Shown here in pieces: positions 25,226 through 33,705 of a DNA stretch of 54,305 nucleotides (within the stretch, counting starts at the first letter, position 1; each line of letters begins with the position of its first letter). Source of the DNA: an uncultured Eubacteriales bacterium (GTDB lineage: Bacteria; Bacillota; Clostridia; Oscillospirales; Acutalibacteraceae). A model generated the notes under the pieces. The model saw only the letters and a program-made list of their open reading frames with translations, did not search any database and was not told where the DNA came from. The stretch spans positions 1-54,305 of the forward strand of contig ONJD01000012.1 in the NCBI GenBank assembly GCA_900317985.1, in the 5' to 3' direction. The translations under genes were made by a program, and so were the position numbers.

Positions 25226-25896
25226 GCTTTATCCTCCAGTGAGTATCCGACGCCGCGCGCGGCTTTGATCTGGACCGAAGTCCCGAGGTTCGCGAGTTTC
25301 TTCCGCAGGGTGGAGATGTAGACCCACACCACATTGACTTCCGCGTCGGTGTCATAGCCCCAGATCTTCTCGAGGAAGCGCTCTGTCGAAATGACCTGTC
25401 CGGGGTTCGTCATGAGCATCTCCATGATCTGGAATTCCTTGTTGGCGAGTTTGGTGGACCCGTCCGGGCCGGCCAGTTCGTAGTCGGAACGGTCGAGGGA
25501 CAGGTTGCCGAACTTGAGGACGGAGTCCGAGAGCTCCGGCTGACGGCGGGTCATGGACCGGATGCGCGCCAGCAGTTCCTTGATGGCAAAGGGTTTTGTC
25601 AGATAATCGTCTGCACCGGCGTCGAGACCTTCGACACGGTCGTCCACCTCGGATTTGGCGGTCAGCATGATGACCGGCAGGGTCAGGCCTTCGGCGCGGA
25701 TCTTCCGCAGGACCGTGAGCCCGTCCATCTTCGGCATCATGATGTCGAGGATGGCCCCGTCGTAGTCCCCGGTCTCGAGGTAGTCAAGGGCATCCTGGCC
25801 GTTGTAAACGGCATCGACCGAATAGTTGTTGTGCGTGAGCATGGTGACGAGGGCGTCAGACAGCATCTTCTCGTCTTCTGCAAGTAAAAGTCTCAT
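25222..25896 (-). CDS. OmpR-family response regulator
   Basis: 224 residues. The receiver domain has the acidic pair near E7/D8, phospho-acceptor Asp51 in AILDIMMPKMDG and the Lys in LTKPF. The C-terminal winged-helix domain (LANKEFQIMEMLMTNPGQVI, VNVVWVYISTLRKKL, RGVGYSL) is of the OmpR/PhoB class. It forms an operon with the kinase. Hexamers TTAAAC and TTAAAG at 11-bp spacing (25948-25964, minus strand) lie upstream of its start and suggest self-regulation. Confidence 0.94.
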   Translation of the reverse strand: MRLLLAEDEKMLSDALVTMLTHNNYSVDAVYNGQDALDYLETGDYDGAILDIMMPKMDGLTVLRKIRAEGLTLPVIMLTAKSEVDDRVEGLDAGADDYLTKPFAIKELLARIRSMTRRQPELSDSVLKFGNLSLDRSDYELAGPDGSTKLANKEFQIMEMLMTNPGQVISTERFLEKIWGYDTDAEVNVVWVYISTLRKKLANLGTSVQIKAARGVGYSLEDKA

Positions 25897-25947
25897 GGTT
25901 TCCTCCCGGTGTTGGCGATGTACGTCTTCTAAACTTTATCGAACGAA

Positions 25948-25964
25948 CTTTAATTGAAGTTTAA
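25948..25964 (-). promoter_or_regulatory. 11-bp-phased repeat upstream of the response regulator
   Basis: TTAAAC (25959-25964) and TTAAAG (25948-25953) on the minus strand, similar in sequence and period to the hexamers before the VTC operon. The stretch also reads as the inverted repeat AACTT-TAATTG-AAGTT (25946-25961). Confidence 0.35.
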
Positions 25965-28417
25965 TTCTTGAATACCGATTTGCAGGCGTCGACCGTGGCT
26001 TTGGCGTCCCGGCAGTAAAAGTCCGCGCCGATGCGCTCCGCGTAGTCCGGCGTGACGACCGCGCCGCCCACCATGACATTGACCTTGCTGGTGCCGTCGG
26101 CATTCCGGAGCGCCGGCTCCTTCCGAAGCAGGGCGATGGTCTCCTCCATGCTGGCGAGGGTCGTGGTCATCAGAGCCGACAGGCCGACCGCTTCGATGTC
26201 CTCTTTGAGGGCCGTCTCCACGATGACCTTCGGGTCGACGTCGCGGCCGAGGTCGATGACCGTGTAGCCGTAGTTGTCGAGCAGGACCTTCACGATGTTC
26301 TTCCCGATGTCGTGGATGTCCCCTTTGACGGTGGCGAGGATGACCTTGCCCTTGCTGACACTGCCGGAGCCGGTGCGGGCGATCTCCTCTTTGATGACGG
26401 TGAAGCATTCCTGCGCCGCGTTGGCACTCTGGATGAGCTGCGGCAGGAAGATCTTCCCCGCCTCGAAATCCGCGCCGACCTTGTCGAGCGCCGGAATGAG
26501 TTCCTCATTGACGATGGACAGCGGGTCCTTCGTCCCGAGCATCGCTCTGGTCGCGTTCGCGCCCTCGGTCTTCAGACCTTTCAGGACCGCGTTCTGCAGG
26601 GGCGATGCGCCGGCGGTGTTTGCCGGGCCGGAGTCGGCACCCGCGGCCGGGGCCGCGCTGCCGGGAGCCGCGCTCGCCGGAGCCGCTCCGCCGGAGGTCG
26701 GCGGGGTGTAATTCTGGTACGCCTCGATGTAGTCGAGGGAGTTCTCATCGATGCCCCGGAGGACCCGGAACGCCCGGACGGCGCCGGTCATGGAGGCCAC
26801 ATTGGGGTTGATGATGGGCAGGTCCAGTCCCTCCTCGAGCGCCATCGTCAGGAACGTGCTGTTGACGAGTTCCCGGTACGGCAGGCCGAAGGAGATGTTG
26901 GAGACGCCGAGGGCCGTCTTGCAGCCGAGTTCCGTCTTCACCCGGTGGAGCCCTTCCAGGGTCTCTTTGCAGGCGGCCTGCTCGGCGGAAACAGTCAGGG
27001 TGAGGCAGTCGATGAAGACGTCTTCGCGCGGGATGCCGAGGGCTTCGGCCCGCTCCACGATGCGTTTGGCGATCTGGAACCGCTCCTCTGCCGTCTTCGG
27101 GATGCCGTTCTCATCGAGGGTCAGGCCGACGACCGTGGCGCCGTACTTCTTGACGAGGGGCAGGACCGTCGAGAGGCTCTTCTCCTCTCCGTTGACGGAG
27201 TTGACGATGGGCCGGCCGTTGTATGCGCGGAGTGCCGCCTCAAGGACGTCCGGTTTCGTGCTGTCGACCTGGAGCGGCGCGTCGCACACGCCCTGGATGG
27301 CCTTCAGCACTTTGACCATCATCTCTTTTTCATCGATCTCGGGCAGGCCGACATTGACGTCGAGGATCTCGGCGCCGGCCTCCACCTGGCTCAGTGCCTG
27401 GTTCAAGATGTAATCGATGTTGTTTTCCTGTAATGCTTTTTTGAACAGCTTCTTGCCCGTCGGGTTGATCCGCTCGCCGATGATGCGCGGTCCGTTGATG
27501 CGAACGATCGTACTCGCGCTGCAGACGACCGGGCCGTCGTCCTTCGTCTGAGGAGTATAGGCGACATCCGCGAGTGCCCGTTTCAGGCAGGCGATGTACT
27601 CCGGCGTGGTGCCGCAGCATCCGCCGACCAGTTTGAGGCCGTGCGGAGCGATGCTCCGGACCGCTTCGGCGAACTCTTCCGGACCGATGTCGTATTCACT
27701 GCTGTTCGGGTCCGGGAGCCCGGCGTTGGGCTTGAAGATGAGGGGCAGATCGGTGTAATGGCTCATGCGCTCGATGACCGGTTCGAGGTCTTTCGGACCG
27801 AGCGAGCAGTTGACGCCGAGCGCGCTGACGCCGAGGCCGGACAGAGTGAGTGCCGCGGCTTCCGCCGAGACGCCGGCGAACGTGCGGCCGGTCGACTCGA
27901 AAGTCATGGTGACGAGGATCGGCTTGCCGGGAGCGTGCTCCCGTGCTGCCAGCACAGCTGCTTTGGCTTCATAGAGATCGGTCATGGTCTCGATGACGAT
28001 GACGTCGGCGTCCTCCGCCGCGTCCATCTCTTCCGCGAAGAGATCATAGGCGTCTTCAAACGCCAGCGCGCCGGCCGGCTCCAGGAGCTGACCGATGGGG
28101 CCGACATCGAGGGCAACGAGGACATCGGTGCCTTCTGTCGCCGCTTTCGCGTTCTTCAGCGCCGCTTTGATGATGGTGTCGGTCGTGTAGCCGCATCCTT
28201 CGAGTTTGTAGGAGTTGGCGCCGAACGTATTGGCGTAGACGAGGTCGGAGCCCGCGTCGATGTAGGCTCTGTGGAAGGACGTGATGAGGTCCGGATGCGT
28301 GATGTTGAGCGTCTCCGGGTTGTGTTCGTAGGAAACACCGCTCTTCTGGATGAGCGTTCCGGTGGCGCCGTCCAGGAACAGGAATTCCCGTTCCCGAAGG
28401 AGAGTATTAAAATCCAC
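25961..28417 (-). CDS. metH: Cobalamin-dependent methionine synthase (without activation domain)
   Basis: 818 residues from a GTG at 28417, chosen because GAGGTGA lies just upstream; it overlaps the preceding gene by 11 bases. Domain order: homocysteine-binding barrel with zinc ligands C204, C267 and C268 (GVNCSLGP, GGCCGT); pterin-binding barrel (about 310-560, GERINPTGKK); an Ala/Pro/Gly-rich linker (572-608); the B12 cap; and the cobalamin domain with D701-I-H703-D-I-G706, where His703 is the lower cobalt ligand. It methylates homocysteine from methyl-THF. The SAM-dependent activation domain is absent and is supplied by the adjacent gene. The linker is unusually long and of low complexity. 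Confidence 0.94.
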   Translation of the reverse strand: MDFNTLLREREFLFLDGATGTLIQKSGVSYEHNPETLNITHPDLITSFHRAYIDAGSDLVYANTFGANSYKLEGCGYTTDTIIKAALKNAKAATEGTDVLVALDVGPIGQLLEPAGALAFEDAYDLFAEEMDAAEDADVIVIETMTDLYEAKAAVLAAREHAPGKPILVTMTFESTGRTFAGVSAEAAALTLSGLGVSALGVNCSLGPKDLEPVIERMSHYTDLPLIFKPNAGLPDPNSSEYDIGPEEFAEAVRSIAPHGLKLVGGCCGTTPEYIACLKRALADVAYTPQTKDDGPVVCSASTIVRINGPRIIGERINPTGKKLFKKALQENNIDYILNQALSQVEAGAEILDVNVGLPEIDEKEMMVKVLKAIQGVCDAPLQVDSTKPDVLEAALRAYNGRPIVNSVNGEEKSLSTVLPLVKKYGATVVGLTLDENGIPKTAEERFQIAKRIVERAEALGIPREDVFIDCLTLTVSAEQAACKETLEGLHRVKTELGCKTALGVSNISFGLPYRELVNSTFLTMALEEGLDLPIINPNVASMTGAVRAFRVLRGIDENSLDYIEAYQNYTPPTSGGAAPASAAPGSAAPAAGADSGPANTAGASPLQNAVLKGLKTEGANATRAMLGTKDPLSIVNEELIPALDKVGADFEAGKIFLPQLIQSANAAQECFTVIKEEIARTGSGSVSKGKVILATVKGDIHDIGKNIVKVLLDNYGYTVIDLGRDVDPKVIVETALKEDIEAVGLSALMTTTLASMEETIALLRKEPALRNADGTSKVNVMVGGAVVTPDYAERIGADFYCRDAKATVDACKSVFKN

Positions 28418-29051
28418 AGTGGTCACCTCGTTGTCTGTAGTTGCAGCTCCCGCGCAGATTGCAGGTGGCACAGCCGCGTCTGCGTTTCGGCGGTTCCGTT
28501 TCCGAAAGCCCCATGACCGCGGTCACGGACTTCGTCGGGATGAGCAGATAGTTGTCGTTGGTGGTGAGGCCGATCTTTTTCGGCGCGTCGAGTTCTGTCA
28601 GGTAATACTTCTGCATGTCGATCGGGTAGTCCCCGTAGCCCGGGCTGAACCGGAACGTCTGGAAGAGGTCCGGGAACTTGTCGGCGATGAACGCATCGAA
28701 CTTCTGACAGACCTGTTCGATGGCGACACTGGCGAGCGCGTCCAGGACGACGGCCCGCGACATGTCTCTCACCTGTTCGACGCGGAGCATCCGGTCGACA
28801 CCGGCGCCGAGCGTGGCGCAGAGCAGGACCGCTTTCGAACACCCTTCCAGATGCAGCACGATGTCCTCCCCTGCCATCAGTGTTTCGCAGGGAAGGTCCA
28901 GGACCTTATACAAATATTTTGGTTCTGCCACAGAGAGCACCTGCTCCTCGCAGTCGGCAAGGAGCCGCTCCATGGCGTCGTTCATCTCGACCCGTGCCCC
29001 GCCCAGGTAGCGGACGGCTTCGGCGCGGTCGAGGGGACCCAGAGTGATCAT
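28407..29051 (-). CDS. Methionine synthase activation-domain protein
   Basis: 214 residues resembling the C-terminal activation domain of MetH, encoded separately. RFSPGYGDYPIDMQKYY and KIGLTTNDNYLLIPTKSVTA are the recognisable stretches, and the C-terminus adds a Cys cluster (RRGCATCNLRGSCNYR) that could hold a metal or Fe-S centre. It should bind SAM and help reductively remethylate oxidised cob(II)alamin on MetH. The start overlaps the metF stop (ATGA), so the three genes are translated together. Confidence 0.88.
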   Translation of the reverse strand: MITLGPLDRAEAVRYLGGARVEMNDAMERLLADCEEQVLSVAEPKYLYKVLDLPCETLMAGEDIVLHLEGCSKAVLLCATLGAGVDRMLRVEQVRDMSRAVVLDALASVAIEQVCQKFDAFIADKFPDLFQTFRFSPGYGDYPIDMQKYYLTELDAPKKIGLTTNDNYLLIPTKSVTAVMGLSETEPPKRRRGCATCNLRGSCNYRQRGDHCGF

Positions 29052-29926
29052 AACAGTCCTCGAATGGCCTCCGTGATCTGTGTTGCAACGTAGGGGTTGT
29101 TCATCGTGTAAAGGTGGATGCCGTCGACCCCGGCGGCGAGCAGATCGATGATCTGCTGGATGGCGTAGGCGATGCCGGCATCCCGCATCTGCTCGGGGTC
29201 ATCGCCAAAGCGGTTCATGAGCCGGGCGAAGGGCGCGGGAAGGCTGGCGCCGCAGAGGGTGACCATCCGCTCGATCTGCGCCCGGTTGATGACCGGCATG
29301 ATACCGGCCTCGACGGGGACGTCGATCCCGGCCAGTGCCAGTTTATCGCGATAACGGTAAAACGTCTCGTTGTCAAAAAAGAGCTGCGTGATGAGATGGC
29401 TCGCGCCCGCATCCACTTTTTTCTTGAGGTTCAGGATGTCGTCGATCTCATTCGCCGACTCCGGATGGGTCTCGGGGTAGCAGGCACCGGCGATGTCGAA
29501 CCCGCCGAGCTCCGTCAGGTAAGCCGTGAGGTCGCTCGCATGGGCAAAGTCCTCGGCACAGTCGACCCCGTCCGGCAGGTCGCCGCGAAGTGCCAGGATG
29601 TTCTCGATATCGTTCTGTTTCAATTCGCCCGCAATGCGGTCGACATCTTCTTTCGTGTTGGACACGCAGGTGAGGTGGGCGACCGACTCGATGCCGTAAT
29701 TGTGCTTGATGCGCGAGGCGATCTCCGCGGTCCGGTTGTCGTTCCCCTTTCCGCCGGCGCCGTAAGTGACGCTGATGAAATCGGGCTTCAGGGCGCAGAG
29801 CGAGCTCAGCTGCCCGTAAATGGATTCGATGGGGAGATCCCGTTTCGGCGGAAAGACTTCGAATGAAAGGATCGCTCTGCCGGGGTTTCGGGGGTTCCCC
29901 GGTTCAAACAGTTCCTGTATTTTCAT
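29048..29926 (-). CDS. metF: Methylenetetrahydrofolate reductase
   Basis: 292 residues, the normal size of bacterial MTHFR. Family features are the N-terminal SFEVFPPK (with the catalytic Glu), ISVTYGAGG, NILALRGD, ITQLFFDNETFYRYRD and AGIMPV. A flavin enzyme, it reduces 5,10-methylene-THF to 5-methyl-THF, the methyl donor for the metH product encoded downstream. First gene of the operon, with GGAAGGAG before the ATG and a good promoter 40 bases upstream. Confidence 0.95.
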   Translation of the reverse strand: MKIQELFEPGNPRNPGRAILSFEVFPPKRDLPIESIYGQLSSLCALKPDFISVTYGAGGKGNDNRTAEIASRIKHNYGIESVAHLTCVSNTKEDVDRIAGELKQNDIENILALRGDLPDGVDCAEDFAHASDLTAYLTELGGFDIAGACYPETHPESANEIDDILNLKKKVDAGASHLITQLFFDNETFYRYRDKLALAGIDVPVEAGIMPVINRAQIERMVTLCGASLPAPFARLMNRFGDDPEQMRDAGIAYAIQQIIDLLAAGVDGIHLYTMNNPYVATQITEAIRGLL

Positions 29927-29965
29927 GTTATCTTCTCCTTCCGTGTTGCCAGAGGTATTTGGACT

Positions 29966-29994
29966 ATTGTACTGTAATCATAAAGGGATTACAA
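29966..29994 (-). promoter_or_regulatory. Promoter of the metF-metH operon, with palindrome
   Basis: TTGTAA (29989-29994), a 17-base spacer, TACAAT (29966-29971). The spacer and -35 are covered by the inverted repeat TGTAATC / GATTACA (29973-29979 and 29987-29993). The leader is too short for a SAM riboswitch. Confidence 0.6.
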
Positions 29995-30032
29995 TAGAAA
30001 GCCTATCTTATCAATAGGTGATCCCGGCCTCT

Positions 30033-30069
30033 GAAAACAAGAGCTCCGCATTGTCTCAATACGGAGCTC
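30033..30069 (-). terminator. Terminator of the Thr/Lys-rich protein gene
   Basis: 13-bp stem GAGCTCCGTATTG / CAATGCGGAGCTC with an AGA loop, followed on minus by TTGTTTTC. Confidence 0.8.
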
Positions 30070-30086
30070 GGAAGGATTTCGTTCGG

Positions 30087-30995
30087 TTACGGACGTCTGC
30101 GCAGTTTCAGGAAGACGAAGGCGGCCGATGTGAGGCCGACGACGCCGACTGCCGCGCCGGTGATGATCTTCGCCCGGGTGGCGGCCTGCTCCTGGTCAGA
30201 GCGGCTCATCTGGGGGTCTTCGAACCCGATGATGGTGCCGTCCTTGTCGGTGATGGCTTCCCCGGCGAAAGTGACGGTCGTCGTATCCGCGACCATAGTG
30301 GGGTCGGGCTTCTCGACGATCTCTTCGGGGTCGACTTCGACTTCAGGGATGAGCGGGCCCTTGACCGTGGTCTTCTTCGCCTTGGTGCTCGGAATGGTCA
30401 GCGGCTTGTGCTGGACCGTGGTACGGTTCTTCGGGTCAGAAGTGGTGGCCGACGAGGAGACCGTCCGCTTGGTGGTCTTTTTCGTCGTCTTCTTGGTGGT
30501 CTCACCCTTTTTGGTCGTCGTGGTCTTCTTCGTCGTGGACTCCTCGTCCTTCTTCGTGGTCTTGTCATCGGAGTCGTCTTCCTTTGTGGTCGACTCCTCC
30601 GCTTTCTTTGTGGTGGTGGTCGTCTTCGTGGTGGTGGCGGTCGTCGTAGTAGTGGTCGGTTTCTCCGTATAGACGACATTGGTACCGGCAGGAAGAGCTC
30701 CCGGGGCGATGTTGATGTTGTCCTTCGAGTTCTCAACGTAAACATTGGTCACGTTGGCATAACCGGTCAGTGCGCCGTCCTGGATCGTCGTGACGGAAGA
30801 CGGCACGTAGATCGTCTTGACGCGGAGCCGTTCGATGACGCCGTCGTCCAGCGTGTTGCTGGTGACGACTTTGGTGCCGCTCGGAATGCGGCGGACCGTG
30901 GAAGACTCGTCGTCATCTCCGTCCGCGGCAAATGCCGTGACGGAGCAGGCCATCATCATCATGACAGCCAGAAGTACCGAGAGGATCTTCTTCAT
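30087..30995 (-). CDS. Thr/Lys-rich secreted, membrane-anchored surface protein
   Basis: 302 residues. A signal peptide (MKKILSVLLAVMMMMACSVT, then AFA) is followed by one leucine-rich repeat of the BspA type (TIYVPSSVTTIQDGALTGY). A ~90-residue low-complexity tract of Thr, Lys, Glu and Ser comes next, then a structured segment (TTTVTFAGEAITDKDGTIIG). The protein ends in a membrane helix and a basic tail (KLRRRP). The layout is that of a wall-spanning stalk protein. No LPxTG motif precedes the final helix; DPQMS lies ahead of it. The stop of ispE falls inside its ribosome site, so the two are coupled. Confidence 0.82.
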   Translation of the reverse strand: MKKILSVLLAVMMMMACSVTAFAADGDDDESSTVRRIPSGTKVVTSNTLDDGVIERLRVKTIYVPSSVTTIQDGALTGYANVTNVYVENSKDNINIAPGALPAGTNVVYTEKPTTTTTTATTTKTTTTTKKAEESTTKEDDSDDKTTKKDEESTTKKTTTTKKGETTKKTTKKTTKRTVSSSATTSDPKNRTTVQHKPLTIPSTKAKKTTVKGPLIPEVEVDPEEIVEKPDPTMVADTTTVTFAGEAITDKDGTIIGFEDPQMSRSDQEQAATRAKIITGAAVGVVGLTSAAFVFLKLRRRP

Positions 30996-30999
30996 GGAT

Positions 31000-31878
31000 T
31001 CACACTCCTTCCACGATCGTCACGCCCTGTTTGACAGGACGGCACACATATGTGTTCTGATAACCCGCCGCCAGAAGAGCTTCCGCGCAGGTGTTTGCTT
31101 TTTCTTCCGTTTCAAAAACGCCGTAAATGGTGGGGCCGCTTCCGCTCATGCAGTGAGCGATGGACCCGTTCTCGCGCATGATGGCCTTGATGTCCACGCG
31201 GCCGGCAACGTAAATGAACTGTTCAAAGACATTGGAGACCATGGCGTACACCTTGTCGGTGTCGGCAGCGGCGGCTGCCCGCAGCATGGCCGTGGTGTCG
31301 AGGTGGCGGACATAGTCCGCGGAATCGAAGGCCGCATAGGCCTCTTTGGTGGAGACATCCTGTTCCGGTTTGACGAGGACATACCAGTCCTGACGGATGT
31401 CCGGCAGCGGGGCAAGCACTTCGCCGATGTCGAGTGCTGCCATGGTGCCGCCCTGGATGCAGAACGGAACGTCCGCGCCGACCTTGACGGCGATCTGGCA
31501 GAGTTCTCTCTCAGTGAGTCCCGCACGGGTCAGCTCGTTCAGGCCGACGAACACGGCGGCGGCATCCGCGCTCCCGCCGGCAAGCCCGGCCGCGAAGGGG
31601 ATGTTCTTTTCGATCTCGATATGGATGCCGGGGTTTTTGACTCCGGTCTCTTTGAAAAAGCGGTCCGCGGCCTTCCAGCCGATGTTGGTCTTATCGGAAG
31701 GGAGTGCCTCGTTCGAGCAGGAAAGGGTGATGGTCCCGGGTTTCCCGGTCTCCGTGATGGTGACCGTGTCATAGAGTCCCACAGACTGCATGATCATGAA
31801 GAGGGTGTGGTACCCGTCTTCCGTCTGGCCCAGGATATCGAGCATGAGATTGATTTTGGCAGCTGCTTTCAGGATCAT
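31000..31878 (-). CDS. ispE: 4-diphosphocytidyl-2-C-methyl-D-erythritol kinase
   Basis: 292 residues of the GHMP kinase fold. AAKINLMLDILGQTEDGYH is the N-terminal substrate motif, PFAAGLAGGSADAAAVF the ATP-binding loop and GSGPTIYGVF the third GHMP motif. It phosphorylates CDP-methylerythritol in the non-mevalonate isoprenoid pathway. AGGAGG precedes the ATG. An AT-rich 185-base region separates it from the divergent ACT gene. Confidence 0.95.
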   Translation of the reverse strand: MILKAAAKINLMLDILGQTEDGYHTLFMIMQSVGLYDTVTITETGKPGTITLSCSNEALPSDKTNIGWKAADRFFKETGVKNPGIHIEIEKNIPFAAGLAGGSADAAAVFVGLNELTRAGLTERELCQIAVKVGADVPFCIQGGTMAALDIGEVLAPLPDIRQDWYVLVKPEQDVSTKEAYAAFDSADYVRHLDTTAMLRAAAAADTDKVYAMVSNVFEQFIYVAGRVDIKAIMRENGSIAHCMSGSGPTIYGVFETEEKANTCAEALLAAGYQNTYVCRPVKQGVTIVEGV

Positions 31879-32063
31879 CTGACCGGCCTCCTTTCCAAAG
31901 CGCCCATTTCGCCTTATAACTTTCTAGATTATATATTTTATCATATTTTTTTATTATTTAACAGAAAAATCATAAAAAGCCTATTTTCCTGTTTTTTAGC
32001 CCTTTAGAATGTGTTAAAATGACTGCGGTTTCCACTACTAATCAAACTTTGGAGGAACGCAAC

Positions 32064-32333
32064 ATGCGCGCTGTCATCACTGTCGTCGGCAAAGACACTG
32101 TCGGCATTTTCGCAAAAGTATCCACGTTCTGCGCCGAGCGGAACGTCAACATCGTCGGCGTCTCCCAGACCATCCTGGAAGACATGTTCTGCATGATGAT
32201 GCAGATCACGATGGACGAGTCTGACCTGGCGTTCGCCGATTTCGCCGACGCCATCAAGGCGTACGGCAACGAGAACGGTCTTGCCATCCACGCCATGCAT
32301 GAAGACATCTTCAACACCATGCATCGCATTTAA
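32064..32333 (+). CDS. ACT domain protein (UPF0237)
   Basis: 89 residues from the ATG at 32064 (GGAGGAACG upstream). The whole protein is one ACT fold beginning [19 protein letters not shown]. Such proteins usually bind a small ligand and regulate a partner. It is followed at 10 bases by the UPF0210 gene, a conserved pair in Bacillota and archaea, so a shared complex is likely. The ligand is unknown. Confidence 0.9.
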   Translation: MRAVITVVGKDTVGIFAKVSTFCAERNVNIVGVSQTILEDMFCMMMQITMDESDLAFADFADAIKAYGNENGLAIHAMHEDIFNTMHRI

Positions 32334-32343
32334 GGAGACACCT

Positions 32344-33705
32344 ATGATCGACCTCAACACTGCGGATATCCTCGAGACCATACACATGATCGACGAGGAA
32401 CACCTCGACATCAGAACCATCACGATGGGCATCTCCCTGCTCGACTGTGCCGACTCGGACATCGACCGGGCCTGCGACCGCGTCTACGAGAAGATCGTCC
32501 GCAAAGCGGAACATCTCGTAGAGACCGGTGAGGACATCGAGCGGGAGTACGGCATCCCCATCATCAATAAACGCATTTCCGTCACCCCGATCTCCATGAT
32601 CCTCGCCGCCAGCGGCGGAGACCCGGTCAAGTACGCGTTGGCCCTGGAGCGCGCCGCGAAGGAAGTCGGCGCCAACTACCTCGGCGGGTACTCCGCTCTG
32701 GTCCAGAAAGGCTTCGCGGCCGGCGATGAAGCGCTCATCCGCTCCATCCCGGAAGCCCTCTCCGTCACAGACCATGTCTGTTCGAGCGTCAACATCGGCT
32801 CCACCAAGACCGGCATCAACATGGACGCGGTCGCCCTCATGGGGCAGATCATCCGGGAGTGCGCGGAAAAGACGGCTGACCGCGAATGTGTCGCCGCCTC
32901 CAAACTGGTCGTCTTCTGCAACGCCGTCGAAGACAACCCCTTCATGGCAGGCGCCTTCCACGGCGCCGGTGAGCCCGACTGTGTCATCAACGTCGGCGTC
33001 TCCGGCCCCGGTGTCGTCCGCCATGCGCTCAAAAAGATCCCCGACGCCGACATCACCGAAGTGGCAAAACTCGTCAAGAACACCGCGTTCAAGATCACGC
33101 GGGTCGGCCAGCTGGTCGCCCACGAGGCCTCCCGCCGGCTCGACGTCCCCTTCGGCATCGTCGACCTCTCCCTCGCCCCGACCCCGGCCGTCGGCGACTC
33201 CGTCGCCCACGTCCTCGAGGAAATGGGTCTCGAGCAGTGCGGCTGTGCCGGCACTACGGCCTGTCTCGCCCTGCTCAACGACGCGGTCAAGAAAGGCGGC
33301 GTCATGGCGTCGTCCCACGTCGGCGGCCTGTCCGGCGCGTTCATCCCGGTCTCGGAAGATGCCGGCATGATCGACGCAGCCAGAAGCGGCTGTCTGACCA
33401 TTGAAAAACTCGAAGCGATGACCGCGGTCTGCTCCGTCGGTCTCGACATGATCGCCGTCCCCGGCGACACCCCGGCCGAAGTCCTCTCCGGCATCATCGC
33501 CGACGAGGCCGCCATCGGCATGGTCAACTCGAAGACCACCGCCGTCCGCATCATCCCCGCCGTCGGCAAAAAGCCCGGCGAGGAACTCGACTACGGCGGG
33601 CTCTTCGGCCAGGCCCCCATCATGCCGGTAAACACCGCTTCCCCGGCGAAATTCATTGCCCGCGGCGGCCGGATCCCGGCTCCGCTCCAGAGTCTGAAAA
33701 ACTGA
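32344..33705 (+). CDS. UPF0210 (DUF711/PFL-like) family protein
   Basis: 453 residues from the ATG at 32344 (AAGGAGA upstream). Recognisable conserved stretches are [57 protein letters not shown] and [16 protein letters not shown]. The family has a structure resembling the glycyl-radical/ribonucleotide reductase barrel, but I see no glycyl radical loop and no known activity. It forms a conserved pair with the ACT protein upstream and overlaps trmK by one base downstream. Confidence 0.88.
   Translation: MIDLNTADILETIHMIDEEHLDIRTITMGISLLDCADSDIDRACDRVYEKIVRKAEHLVETGEDIEREYGIPIINKRISVTPISMILAASGGDPVKYALALERAAKEVGANYLGGYSALVQKGFAAGDEALIRSIPEALSVTDHVCSSVNIGSTKTGINMDAVALMGQIIRECAEKTADRECVAASKLVVFCNAVEDNPFMAGAFHGAGEPDCVINVGVSGPGVVRHALKKIPDADITEVAKLVKNTAFKITRVGQLVAHEASRRLDVPFGIVDLSLAPTPAVGDSVAHVLEEMGLEQCGCAGTTACLALLNDAVKKGGVMASSHVGGLSGAFIPVSEDAGMIDAARSGCLTIEKLEAMTAVCSVGLDMIAVPGDTPAEVLSGIIADEAAIGMVNSKTTAVRIIPAVGKKPGEELDYGGLFGQAPIMPVNTASPAKFIARGGRIPAPLQSLKN

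Noticed and set aside
29927..30032. Possible SAM or cobalamin riboswitch before metF
   Set aside because: The predicted leader is only about 35 bases and lacks the conserved cores.
30330..30670. Repetitive ACC/AAG-rich stretch that could be taken for a DNA repeat array
   Set aside because: It encodes the Thr/Lys tract in frame with varying codons; there is no regular spacer as in a CRISPR array.
30087..30995. LPxTG or NPQTN sorting signal in the Thr/Lys-rich protein
   Set aside because: Neither motif is present before the C-terminal helix; only a weak DPQMS is seen.
32344..33705. Glycyl radical enzyme reading for the UPF0210 protein
   Set aside because: The family fold is related, but no glycyl radical loop or activating enzyme gene is present.
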